NCBI GenBank assembly: GCA_025463785.1
Contig: JAODBD010000009.1
Coordinates: 1 to 64,000, forward strand
Direction of reading: 5' to 3'
Source: Glaciihabitans sp.
GTDB taxonomy: Bacteria; Actinomycetota; Actinomycetes; Actinomycetales; Microbacteriaceae
DNA length: 64,000 nt
Shown: positions 9,834 to 16,966 of the stretch, one piece after another
How positions within the stretch are numbered: position 1 is the stretch's first letter
How the letters are laid out: the number at the start of each line of letters is the position of its first letter
Position numbers and translations under genes: made by a program
The notes under the pieces: model-generated
Databases searched by the model: none
Told to the model about the DNA's origin: nothing
Seen by the model: the letters and a program-made list of their open reading frames with translations, nothing else

Positions 9834-10259
9834 TCAGCCGACAGCTTTCGTGACGAGCGCAGCGATCTGCTTCTCGTTGGCAGCCGAGAGGCTCGTGATG
9901 GCGAACGAGACCGGCCACATTGTGCCGTCGTCGAGCTGCGCCGGGTCATTGAAACCGAAGGTCGAATACCGTTCCTTGAACTTGTCGGACGGCTTGAGCG
10001 AGCACACGATCTTGCCGTCCAGCGCGTAGGCGGGCATCCCGTACCAGGTCTTTGGCGCCAGTTGTGGTGCTGCCCCGATGACAACGGCATGCACCCGCTC
10101 GGCGATGGCGCGGTCGGCGGGCTTCATTGCGGCAATCGCGTCAAGCACGGCTTTGGCGTCTTCGTCGCGGGTCGCGTTCTCTTTGAGTTCTTTCGCCCGC
10201 TGACGCATCGCGGCCTTTTCTTCTGCAGTAAAGCTCTCGGATGCTTTTTTGTCAGCCAT
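9834..10259 (-). CDS. DUF1801 / iron-chaperone-like protein
   Basis: 141-residue cytosolic protein of the DUF1801 (YdhG-like) fold. PKTWYGMPAYALDGKIVCSL is the family signature and GFNDPAQLDDGTMWP follows. The start at ATG 10259 is set by a clear AAAGGAA site. A longer frame would run back into the F420-reductase gene. The highly charged N-terminus (MADKKASESFTAEEKAAM) is common in actinobacterial members. Biochemical role is not established. Confidence 0.85.
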   Translation of the reverse strand: MADKKASESFTAEEKAAMRQRAKELKENATRDEDAKAVLDAIAAMKPADRAIAERVHAVVIGAAPQLAPKTWYGMPAYALDGKIVCSLKPSDKFKERYSTFGFNDPAQLDDGTMWPVSFAITSLSAANEKQIAALVTKAVG

Positions 10260-10297
10260 AGAAGTTCCTTTCGCGGGATGGGGGAGCACCTCCCATG

Positions 10298-11044
10298 CTA
10301 CGGAGCCGCCCCCGACGCCAACTTCTTCAGATCTGCTCGATCCAGCCTTGTTCTCACCGTCGCTCCTCGGTCTGTTCGCTCGTCGCTGCGCTCGGCGTTC
10401 GAACTGTTCTCGGGCCACAGCAGCCCGGTGAGCTGATCGGCGTTGTAAGCCACCCCGAACGCGGCACCGTCGGGGCCGAGCGCGATCCCGGCATCGAGAT
10501 CGCCGGCGTCGATGGCGTCGAAACCGAGGTGCTCGATGAGTTGGAGGACCCGGGCGACGGCTTCCGGGTCGTCGCCTGCGGCGGCGACCGCAACCCGATC
10601 AAGCGAGCCTGGACCGCGACGGTTCTCCTCGAACTCGTGATAGCCGAGCTGATTGAGACTCTTCACAACCCGCGCCGACCGGAAGTGTTCCTGCACCACG
10701 GGGCTTGAGCCGTACGGGGCCGCGGCGAGTTCGGGATCGTCACCATCGATGGGCTCCCAATAGTTCATGGCGTCGACGACGATCTTCCCGGTGAACAGGT
10801 CGCGAGGAAGCTTTCGGAAGTGGTGTGTGGGGACCGTCAGGATGAGCAGATCGGCCCGGCGAACCACTTCCTCCGTGACGGTGGCGCGGGCGCCAGGGGC
10901 GAGCACATTGACGGTGAGCGCGATCCGATCAGCCGGTCCGGAGCCAGATATGGCGACGTCGTATCCGGCGGCAACGGCGACGCGCGCGATTGCGGTGCCG
11001 ATCTTGCCAGCGCCAATGATGCCCAGCCTTTTGGAGTGGGTCAT
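10298..11044 (-). CDS. NADPH:F420 oxidoreductase-like NAD(P)-binding protein
   Basis: 248-residue Rossmann-fold protein. The N-terminal LGIIGAGKIGTAIARVAVAAGYDV is the dinucleotide motif of the F420-dependent NADP reductase family. VDAMNYW and KSLNQLGYHE match its substrate half. Its start overlaps the stop of the upstream LLM gene by 4 bases, so both are probably co-translated. The pairing suggests F420 chemistry, but an F420-independent NADP role cannot be excluded. Confidence 0.8.
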   Translation of the reverse strand: MTHSKRLGIIGAGKIGTAIARVAVAAGYDVAISGSGPADRIALTVNVLAPGARATVTEEVVRRADLLILTVPTHHFRKLPRDLFTGKIVVDAMNYWEPIDGDDPELAAAPYGSSPVVQEHFRSARVVKSLNQLGYHEFEENRRGPGSLDRVAVAAAGDDPEAVARVLQLIEHLGFDAIDAGDLDAGIALGPDGAAFGVAYNADQLTGLLWPENSSNAERSDERTDRGATVRTRLDRADLKKLASGAAP

Positions 11045-12141
11045 GCCCTCGCCTCCGCTGACGAGATGGGCCGCCCGGCCAGCAGCTCGCGGACGCGGGG
11101 GATTACTTCGCGGCCGAGCAATTCGATGGACCGTCTCTGCGCCACGACGGGGGCGTCCGTCGCGTCGTACTTGAGATCGAAGCGGCTGAGGTGTAGATCG
11201 CGCGCTGCGGCCGCGATCTTGACGGCAACCGTCTCGGGGGAGCCAACGAAGAGGGCGCCTTCTGTGACATCCATCTCGTAGCGCTCCCGAGTCGGTGGCG
11301 GGAACCCGCGTTCCCCACCACGGATTCTCATGACTGATTCGTAGGTCGGCCAGTGGACGGCCTGTGCCTCCTCGTCGGTGTCGGCGATCATCCCGAGAGA
11401 GTGCATGCCGATGGGAAGCCGAGGGTGGCCGAACTGCCCCAGCGCGCGCTCATAAAGCTCGACATATGGGACGAACCGGCTCGGATGACCGCCGATGATC
11501 GCCAGCATGAGAGGCAGGCCGTAACGGGCAGCACGGACGACGGACTGGGGGCTCCCGCCCACGCCGATCCAGGTCGGAATCGCGTCGGGAGCAATCGCCG
11601 GATAAACGAACTGGTCCCGCAGCGGCGCACGGGAGGTACCGGACCAGGTGACCGGCTGATCGCGGAGCAGCCGGGTGAAGAGATCCAGCTTTTCCTCGAA
11701 GAGGGTCTCGTAGTCGGCGAGATCGAAGCCGAACAGCGGGAAGGACTCGACCGATGAGGCTCGGCCGAGAACGAGTTGCGCGCGGCCACTCGATGCGGCG
11801 TTGAGCGTTGCGAACTCGGCGTACAAGCGCACGGGGTCCTGAGTGCTGAGCACTGTCACCGAGGTGCCCAGTCGGATCCGTTCGGTGCGACCGGCGATAA
11901 CGGCGAGGATGACGTGGCCAGCAGAATCCATGTGCTCGGAGCGATAGTGCTCGCCCATGCTGAAGATGTCAATGCCGACAGACTCGGCAAGTACCGCATC
12001 GTCGACGATACGCCGGACGGCTCCGGCATCGGTTTCTCGTCGCCCTTTCTCGTCGGTGGCGTGCTCGCCGAAGGAGTCCAGGCCGAACTCGAAGCCGTGG
12101 CCAGTTGGCGAGAAGGTGTCATCGTCTGATGGGTTACTCAT
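11041..12141 (-). CDS. LLM-class flavin-dependent oxidoreductase (copy 1)
   Basis: 366-residue luciferase-like monooxygenase-fold enzyme using FMN or F420. Motifs include SIGVDIFSMGEHYR-type NAEHY/GEHY segment, RIRLGTSVTVLSTQDPVR and WIGVGGSPQSVVRAARYGLP. It is closely related to the LLM gene at 12640-13713 and lies on the other side of the HxlR gene. It is divergent from that regulator and coupled downstream to the F420-reductase-like gene. Substrate unknown. Confidence 0.9.
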   Translation of the reverse strand: MSNPSDDDTFSPTGHGFEFGLDSFGEHATDEKGRRETDAGAVRRIVDDAVLAESVGIDIFSMGEHYRSEHMDSAGHVILAVIAGRTERIRLGTSVTVLSTQDPVRLYAEFATLNAASSGRAQLVLGRASSVESFPLFGFDLADYETLFEEKLDLFTRLLRDQPVTWSGTSRAPLRDQFVYPAIAPDAIPTWIGVGGSPQSVVRAARYGLPLMLAIIGGHPSRFVPYVELYERALGQFGHPRLPIGMHSLGMIADTDEEAQAVHWPTYESVMRIRGGERGFPPPTRERYEMDVTEGALFVGSPETVAVKIAAAARDLHLSRFDLKYDATDAPVVAQRRSIELLGREVIPRVRELLAGRPISSAEARA

Positions 12142-12194
12142 AGTGACTGGTGTACACTCCGATAACTGGTTACTTCAAGCGAGCGCGAGTTACC
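12142..12194 (-). promoter_or_regulatory. LLM copy 1 promoter/operator, duplicated at LLM copy 2
   Basis: The first 53 bp upstream of this ATG align without gaps to the 53 bp upstream of the second LLM gene (13714-13766). The block GGTTACTTCAA and several flanking positions are identical. On the minus strand TTGAAG and TACACC, 18 bp apart, could be -35/-10. An adjacent dyad GTTACC-TCGC-GGTAAC (12189-12204) lies just before the HxlR gene. Probably the HxlR control region. Confidence 0.6.
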
Positions 12195-12220
12195 TCGCGG
12201 TAACCATGGAGGAGGCCCCT

Positions 12221-12643
12221 ATGGGTCACGCCACGGTCGTAGACCAAACTCTTCGGACGATGGGCAAGTTGTGCGTCGAGACAACCGATCCCGAGATATT
12301 TCGGTCGATACTCGAACGCGTCGGCGACAAGTGGAGCCTGCTGCTGATCGGCATCCTGGAGGAGGGTCCGAGACGGTTCACTGAACTGCTGCGCATCGTC
12401 CCGGGAATCTCGCGGCGGATGTTGACGGTGACGCTGCGCGCCCTCGAGCGTGACGGACTCGTGACCCGCACGATATTCGCCGAGGTTCCTCCCCGCGTCG
12501 AATACCAGGTCACGGATCTCGGTCGTACTCTCAGCGGACCGGTGATGGCCCTCGCGAGTTGGGCGGCCGACCACCAGCTGGAGATCGGTGCCCATCGTTC
12601 AGATTTTGACATCCGCAACGATCGCGATTTCGACGGCGACTAG
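12221..12643 (+). CDS. HxlR-family winged-helix transcriptional regulator
   Basis: 140-residue DNA-binding regulator. The HxlR core is visible: RVGDKWSLLLIGILEEGPRR, then FTELLRIVPGISRRMLTVTL for helix-turn-helix, and VTRTIFAEVPPRVEYQVTDLG for the wing. The start is ATG 12221, 5 nt after GGAGGAGG. An upstream ATG at 12206 lacks a site. It lies between two LLM genes, divergent from copy 1 and convergent with copy 2 (the stops share CTAG). It probably controls both through their duplicated promoters. Confidence 0.92.
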   Translation: MGHATVVDQTLRTMGKLCVETTDPEIFRSILERVGDKWSLLLIGILEEGPRRFTELLRIVPGISRRMLTVTLRALERDGLVTRTIFAEVPPRVEYQVTDLGRTLSGPVMALASWAADHQLEIGAHRSDFDIRNDRDFDGD

Positions 12644-13713
12644 TTCGAACGAGCAGGCAACGCGCCGACGTCGGCGCGCAACATTTCCCGAACCAGGGGG
12701 ATCACGTCGCGCCCGTAGCGCTCAAGCGTCTCCATTTTCTTCTCGTGGGGCGTGGCTCCGACGCTGTAGACGAGTTGGAATCGGCCAAGGCCGAGGCCCC
12801 GCACGTACTTTGCAATTTTGGCCGCGACGGTCTCTGCCGAACCGATGAATTGCGCGCCGGCCGTTATCTCGTTGTCGAACCACGCTCGGGAGGGCGCCGG
12901 ACGACGGTCGTCCGATCCCCACAGCTTCATGCTGAACGGGATCTGGGTGTCGGCCGCTTCCTGGTCGGTCTCGGCGATGAACCCGTGGGCATGCATCCCC
13001 ACAGGCTGCGGGCTCTGCCCGAACTGCTCGAGTGCGCGTTTGTGCAGTTCGATCAGCGACGCATACCGCATCGGATCGCCGCCGATAATCGCGAAGACCA
13101 CCGGCAGGCCATACCTTGCGGCGCGAATGACGGATTGCGGGCTCCCGCCGACGCCGATCCAGGTGGGCAGGTGTCCGGTCGACAGCGGGGGATATACGAA
13201 CTGCTCGTTCAGCGGCGATCGGAACTTGCCCGACCAGGTAACCGGCTGGTCGTGGACAAGTTTCATGAACAGATCGAGCTTCTCATCGAACAGCTCCTCA
13301 TAGTCGGCCAGGTCGAGGCCGAACAGGGGGAACGAATCCGTCAGCGAGCCGCGGCCGAGTGTGATCTGTGCACGCCCGTTCGAGATGGCATCGACGGTGG
13401 AGAACTGCGAGAACACCCGCACCGGATCCTGGGTGCTGAGAACCGTTACTGCGGTGCCCAGCTGAATCCGTTCGGTCCGCGCGCCGATGGCGGCCAAAAC
13501 GACCGCGCCGGCGGAGTCCATAAATCCGGCCCGGTAGTGCTCAGCCACATTGAACGTGTCGATTCCGACGCTGTCGGCGAGGACCCCCTCTTCAATCGTG
13601 TTCCGCACCACTTGATCACCGGGAATGTCATCGCCGTTCTCGTCGACGGTGACATTCAGTGCGGTGTCCACGCCGAACTCGATCTCGTCAGGGTTCAGCC
13701 AAAGGTTACTCAT
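12640..13713 (-). CDS. LLM-class flavin-dependent oxidoreductase (copy 2)
   Basis: 357-residue luciferase-like enzyme, paralogue of the LLM gene at 11041. Shared motifs include NVAEHYRAGFMDSAG, RIQLGTAVTVLSTQDPVR, and WIGVGGSPQSVIRAARYGLP. Its promoter region is nearly the same as that of copy 1. It probably arose by duplication that took the promoter along. The stop codon overlaps the HxlR stop on the other strand. Confidence 0.9.
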   Translation of the reverse strand: MSNLWLNPDEIEFGVDTALNVTVDENGDDIPGDQVVRNTIEEGVLADSVGIDTFNVAEHYRAGFMDSAGAVVLAAIGARTERIQLGTAVTVLSTQDPVRVFSQFSTVDAISNGRAQITLGRGSLTDSFPLFGLDLADYEELFDEKLDLFMKLVHDQPVTWSGKFRSPLNEQFVYPPLSTGHLPTWIGVGGSPQSVIRAARYGLPVVFAIIGGDPMRYASLIELHKRALEQFGQSPQPVGMHAHGFIAETDQEAADTQIPFSMKLWGSDDRRPAPSRAWFDNEITAGAQFIGSAETVAAKIAKYVRGLGLGRFQLVYSVGATPHEKKMETLERYGRDVIPLVREMLRADVGALPARSN

Positions 13714-13766
13714 GGTTACCGGTCTACATCCCGGTGACGGGTTACTTCAAACGTGCCTCGGTTCCC
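13714..13766 (-). promoter_or_regulatory. LLM copy 2 promoter/operator, duplicate of the copy 1 region
   Basis: Aligns position for position with 12142-12194. GGTTACTTCAA is identical in both at the same distance from the start codon. On the minus strand TTGAAG and TAGACC are spaced 18 bp. The surrounding coding sequences have diverged more, so the conservation suggests a shared regulator site. Confidence 0.6.
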
Positions 13767-13821
13767 GGTTGAGAACTCAGGGCGCACCTGAGTGTCGGAG
13801 ACTAGACCCAGGTCGACCGGA

Positions 13822-13930
13822 TGCTGCAGTTCGGGATCGCGCCGACTCTCAAGACCGGCTACGAGGGCGGCTCTGCCGCTTGAATCCCGGTGATTCTCCT
13901 GCACGGTTTTCCTTACGACGCGCGAGCCTG
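13822..13930 (+). pseudogene. alpha/beta-hydrolase N-terminal fragment
   Basis: The plus strand reads LKTGYEGGSAA, a stop, then IPVILLHGFPYD. The last string is the oxyanion-hole HG motif that opens many alpha/beta hydrolases. Nothing hydrolase-like continues after it, and an in-frame stop sits just before it. It looks like a remnant next to the Imm-5-like gene. The match is short, so confidence is limited. Confidence 0.45.
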
Positions 13931-13954
13931 CTCGCGGGGGAGGGGTTGCGGAAA

Positions 13955-14506
13955 TCAGTGTGCCGGTCGTTCCAAGCCGACGACATCGGCCTGAATCCTG
14001 CGAATAATGGACCCGAGCGACCCGGACGCGAGAAGTCCCGGCCCCAGTGGGCCCGCGGAATCCTCACCAAGCGACGGCAACCATGCGAGTGCTGATCTGG
14101 TTTCGGCACTCAAGTGCCCGAGTTGCCAGCGGATTTCGTCATCGACCGCGTTGGGCCGCTCGGGCATCCCCAGGCCAGCTGCTTTCGCGGCATAGGCAGC
14201 CGCACCAAGGGCGTGAGCTCCCATGTGGGCGACACCAGAGGCTTGTGCGGCGGCCCGGGCGGCCGCCACAGCAGCAGGAGCGGTCACGTCGCGCGCGGCA
14301 CGGCCAGCGACGAAACGCCCGCGAATCTGATCGGCGGTACCGAGCTCGCCGCGAGAAAACGCTCGGGTTCGAGCGATCGCATCTCGTGGGCGATCATCAC
14401 CCGGAGCTTCCGCTTCGAACAGGATCAGCACGCGATCAGCGCAGTCGGCGGCCCACATCGCGACAACGCGACGATTGGCTTCGCTCAGAGTCTGTGAAGA
14501 GACCAC
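13955..14506 (-). CDS. putative immunity protein (Imm-5-like)
   Basis: 183-residue protein resembling the Imm-5 family described with polymorphic toxins. Features are WAADCADRVLILFE near residue 20, DDRPRDAIARTRAFSRGE around 37-54, alanine-rich helices (AVAAARAAAQASGVAHMGAH) and ALGAAAYAAKAAG, then EIRWQLGHL. No toxin or secretion gene is adjacent, so it is an orphan. Many actinobacteria carry such orphans. Its own function is not shown by the sequence. Confidence 0.65.
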   Translation of the reverse strand: MVSSQTLSEANRRVVAMWAADCADRVLILFEAEAPGDDRPRDAIARTRAFSRGELGTADQIRGRFVAGRAARDVTAPAAVAAARAAAQASGVAHMGAHALGAAAYAAKAAGLGMPERPNAVDDEIRWQLGHLSAETRSALAWLPSLGEDSAGPLGPGLLASGSLGSIIRRIQADVVGLERPAH

Positions 14507-14738
14507 ACCGGCACCATCTCACAGGATGGGCCGAGCTGCACGGGTCGTTGGCGACTCGGTAGAGTTTCTCGCGCAGAACGTGATTCTTGCTCGGCGCGTC
14601 ATCCCTTTTTGCGGGTGCGGTCTCGGCGGTGAGAAACCTCAGCGGAGCGCCCGCCAACCTCAGCGCGATTGTGTCGGAGACGCGCACACGGACGAGCGAA
14701 GGGTTCCTCGTTTGCTGAGAATGACGATGGACGTGTTG
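14507..14738. other. intergenic, no gene recognised
   Basis: Between the Imm-5-like start and the XRE operators. Open frames cross this stretch on both strands but have no family features, no ribosome site and biased composition. I see no gene here. Confidence 0.4.
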
Positions 14739-14739
14739 T

Positions 14740-14755
14740 GTAAAGCGTGCTTTAC
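14740..14755. promoter_or_regulatory. operator 1 of the membrane-protein/XRE operon
   Basis: GTAAAGCGTGCTTTAC is an inverted repeat with 7-bp arms and a 2-bp centre. A near copy lies 27 bp downstream. Such paired sites before a small HTH regulator operon are typical autoregulatory operators. Confidence 0.7.
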
Positions 14756-14766
14756 TAACCATATGA

Positions 14767-14782
14767 GTCAAGCAAGCTTTAC
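14767..14782. promoter_or_regulatory. operator 2 of the membrane-protein/XRE operon
   Basis: GTCAAGCAAGCTTTAC repeats operator 1 with one arm mismatch and a different centre. The centre-to-centre distance is 27 bp. It sits about 127 bp upstream of the operon's first start codon. Confidence 0.65.
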
Positions 14783-14908
14783 ACCTCGGTACTTCCTCGG
14801 GTCCGACCACAAACGCTGGATTCGGTTGGGGCCGCGAGAGGGGTTAGTTACCCACCTCGGCACACACCTGGCTTCGGTGTCGAAGGCACAACCGAGAGGG
14901 AGCGAATC

Positions 14909-15343
14909 GTGAGCAATCAGCGTGTGAACCGACGTGCGCCCGTTTCGCACTACGTGATCGCGATCGCGTTCGGAGCTATCGCGACCATCGCCGTGTCACT
15001 TGTGGTTGCGGCGTCGAACCCTGACGGCTTCTGGCTCGCCGCGGGAATCGGCGCGATATGCGCCGGCTATCCATCATTTTCTCTCGGAGCGCGGATCTTC
15101 GTGACGAATCACACGGCCACCCGTGATCCTCACGGTGAGGAGAGCGTCGAACTGACATGGATGAGGCAGGCGGCAGCCCGAGCGTTCCTCGACGTCCTCA
15201 TCACAACGATCGTCGCGACGGTCGTAATGATGCTCTACCGACTCGACGTCGGTGCGTTGCCGGCGTTGCTCATTCTGATCGGCTTGAGCGCGGCCGATGT
15301 GGCTCTGCGCTACCTCGTCGTACGCCACCGCGCACTGAAATGA
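14909..15343 (+). CDS. small four-helix membrane protein paired with XRE regulator (DUF2178-like)
   Basis: 144 residues with four probable TM segments: YVIAIAFGAIATIAVSLVVA, FWLAAGIGAICAGYPSFSLG, FLDVLITTIVATVVMMLY and ALPALLILIGLSAADVALRY. It starts at GTG 14909 and overlaps the following XRE gene by 4 bases. The two-gene arrangement of a DUF2178-like membrane protein and a very small Cro-like repressor is common in bacteria. The membrane protein's function is unknown. Confidence 0.75.
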   Translation: MSNQRVNRRAPVSHYVIAIAFGAIATIAVSLVVAASNPDGFWLAAGIGAICAGYPSFSLGARIFVTNHTATRDPHGEESVELTWMRQAAARAFLDVLITTIVATVVMMLYRLDVGALPALLILIGLSAADVALRYLVVRHRALK

Positions 15344-15540
15344 GGAATAACCTCGCAGAACGACGGCTCGAGCGCGAATGGACTCAGGCCGACCTGGCAC
15401 GGGTGCTCGGCGTCTCCCGCCAGACGGTCATCTCGATTGAACGCGAGCGATTCGACCCGTCGCTACCTCTTGCTTTCCTCATCGCTCAGACGTTCAGTTG
15501 CAACATCGAGGACGTGTTCACTGCAGACGTCGAGGCGTGA
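15340..15540 (+). CDS. XRE/Cro-like helix-turn-helix regulator
   Basis: 66-residue regulator with one HTH: LEREWTQADLARVLGVSRQT followed by VISIERERFDPSLPLAF. It ends CNIEDVFTADVEA, the IEDVF string typical of YozG-type regulators. ATG 15340 overlaps the preceding stop. It probably represses its own operon via the twin sites at 14740-14782. Confidence 0.9.
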   Translation: MRNNLAERRLEREWTQADLARVLGVSRQTVISIERERFDPSLPLAFLIAQTFSCNIEDVFTADVEA

Positions 15541-15590
15541 TGGGGGAGCTCCAGACGTCCATGCAATACCCGAGTAACTTATTACTTGAC

Positions 15591-15604
15591 ATAATGTACA
15601 TTAT
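15591..15604. promoter_or_regulatory. orphan palindrome ATAATGTACATTAT
   Basis: A perfect 14-bp palindrome in an AT-rich patch between two convergent genes. A TTGAC string precedes it directly. It has no start codon downstream on either strand within reach, so it does not look like the operator of a current neighbour. It could be left from a lost gene. Confidence 0.45.
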
Positions 15605-15620
15605 CAGCGATCTACAAACA

Positions 15621-16295
15621 CTAGCCGCGACTGGATGTCGCGACGTTCGGCTGGACCGTTGACGACGCCAGGAATCGGGATGGATTCGGTTTTGCCCAGA
15701 CCAGCAGTCCGATGTACGCGAGGTCAAAGACGGTACAGAGCATTCCGACGCCGATGACGAACAGTGATCCGGTGAAGAACCCGAGCAGGATGGTCGGCGC
15801 CAGCGTGCCAAGCCATTTTGCGATGGCGATGACAAGGGATTGTCCTCGTGGACCGCGCCGAGCTACGAACATTGCGATGAACAGCCCGGACATCAGCAGG
15901 TTTTGCAGGAATGCGCTGTATGTCGCTGCCTTGTTGCCAACCAGCCCAAACTCGGCGATGAAAAGCCACTGAATGAGGAACGACGTGACGAGAATCGCGG
16001 TACCCCACGCGACGAACAGTGGGCGGGAGACGAAGGCGGGCAACTCCCGGCGGCCATAGCGAAAGAAGGTCACAACGATCAGGACGTCAGCCAAGGCCCA
16101 GACGAGGTTTACCCACGCCTGAAGTTGCGGATTGGTCGACAGATCGTGAACGGCGTAGGTCCATTCCCAGGCGATGTTGAGCCCGAGCGCCGCAATCGGC
16201 ATTGCATATGTCTTCTGGGTGAAACCGATGCGGATGCTCACCACGTAGACGATCGTCCAGGCGAGACCGCTGAGTGCGGTCAGAAATAGATCCAT
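15621..16295 (-). CDS. candidate transmembrane terpene cyclase (Pyr4/PaxB-like)
   Basis: 224-residue protein with about seven hydrophobic spans and a short polar tail. The pattern resembles the integral-membrane terpene cyclases of the Pyr4 family. An acidic residue lies in an early helix motif (NIAWEWTYA, Glu44) and another in the last helix (VFDLAYIGLL, Asp191). Two such acids are needed in fungal family members. No prenyltransferase or epoxidase gene is adjacent. The upstream TetR gene ends 10 bp before its start, so they form an operon. Family assignment is from pattern only. Confidence 0.55.
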   Translation of the reverse strand: MDLFLTALSGLAWTIVYVVSIRIGFTQKTYAMPIAALGLNIAWEWTYAVHDLSTNPQLQAWVNLVWALADVLIVVTFFRYGRRELPAFVSRPLFVAWGTAILVTSFLIQWLFIAEFGLVGNKAATYSAFLQNLLMSGLFIAMFVARRGPRGQSLVIAIAKWLGTLAPTILLGFFTGSLFVIGVGMLCTVFDLAYIGLLVWAKPNPSRFLASSTVQPNVATSSRG

Positions 16296-16305
16296 GAGTG
16301 TTCTC

Positions 16306-16881
16306 CTAGTCTTTTGCTGCTTCGAAACGGTGGATTAGGTCGGAAATTGACCTGCGGAGACGCGCCGAATCGGACGACGGCGACCTGGCGAGATGATCGA
16401 GCATGAGTCCCTGGATGGACGCAGCAACAACGAATGCGTGGTCGCGCTCCCCCACGTAAGGCGTGAGCAGATCGGCGAGATGCCCGTCGAGTTCACGGAT
16501 GATGGGTCGGAGGTGCTCATCGTGCACTGCAGCGAGAATCATCTCGAGAACGGCGAGAGTATCGCTGCCGCGCGCATCGACGAGTGCCGCGACATACTCT
16601 GCTGTGATTTCCGGAACGCGATCGCTCTGCAGCCCCTGCGCCTCAATGAGTGCGTGAAACGCGAGCCCGACTCGCGCCCCGGCGTGGTTAAACGCAGCCC
16701 GCCGCAGATCGTCAATCGAGGGAAAATGATATGTGACGGATGCCAGCGAAACGCCCGATTCTGTCGCCGTTGCCCGCTGAGTCAGCTGCCGTGAGCCGCG
16801 AGACGCAATGAGCGCTACGGCGTTAGTAAGCAACAACTCACGGCGCACTCTCCCCCGTTCGAGCCTGCCGTCTTGGGTCAT
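16306..16881 (-). CDS. TetR-family regulator of the candidate terpene cyclase
   Basis: 191-residue regulator. N-terminal HTH: LTQRATATESGVSLASVTYH then FPSIDDLRRAAFNHAG. The C-terminal ligand domain is helical and not identifiable by substrate. ATG 16881 follows GGAAGGCGA. A longer frame to 16923 would run through the operator. A 22-bp perfect palindrome lies 18 bp upstream, indicating autoregulation and control of the downstream membrane gene. Confidence 0.9.
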   Translation of the reverse strand: MTQDGRLERGRVRRELLLTNAVALIASRGSRQLTQRATATESGVSLASVTYHFPSIDDLRRAAFNHAGARVGLAFHALIEAQGLQSDRVPEITAEYVAALVDARGSDTLAVLEMILAAVHDEHLRPIIRELDGHLADLLTPYVGERDHAFVVAASIQGLMLDHLARSPSSDSARLRRSISDLIHRFEAAKD

Positions 16882-16898
16882 TTCGTCGCCTTCCAAAC

Positions 16899-16920
16899 TT
16901 ACGGTACATATGTACCGTAA
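16899..16920. promoter_or_regulatory. 22-bp perfect palindromic TetR operator
   Basis: The arm TTACGGTACAT at 16899-16909 is followed directly by its exact reverse complement to 16920. It lies just upstream of the TetR start codon. Length and position fit a TetR dimer site. Confidence 0.8.
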
Positions 16921-16966
16921 CATTGCGAGAGATAATGCGAAAGGGCACCGCCTTTCGCTTCACGAA

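Noticed and set aside
12745-13737. A 330-codon open frame opposite LLM copy 2
   Set aside because: Shadow frame; the minus strand encodes a full LLM enzyme there.
14475-14912. A 145-codon plus-strand frame over the intergenic region before the XRE operon
   Set aside because: It crosses both operators and lacks any recognisable domain.
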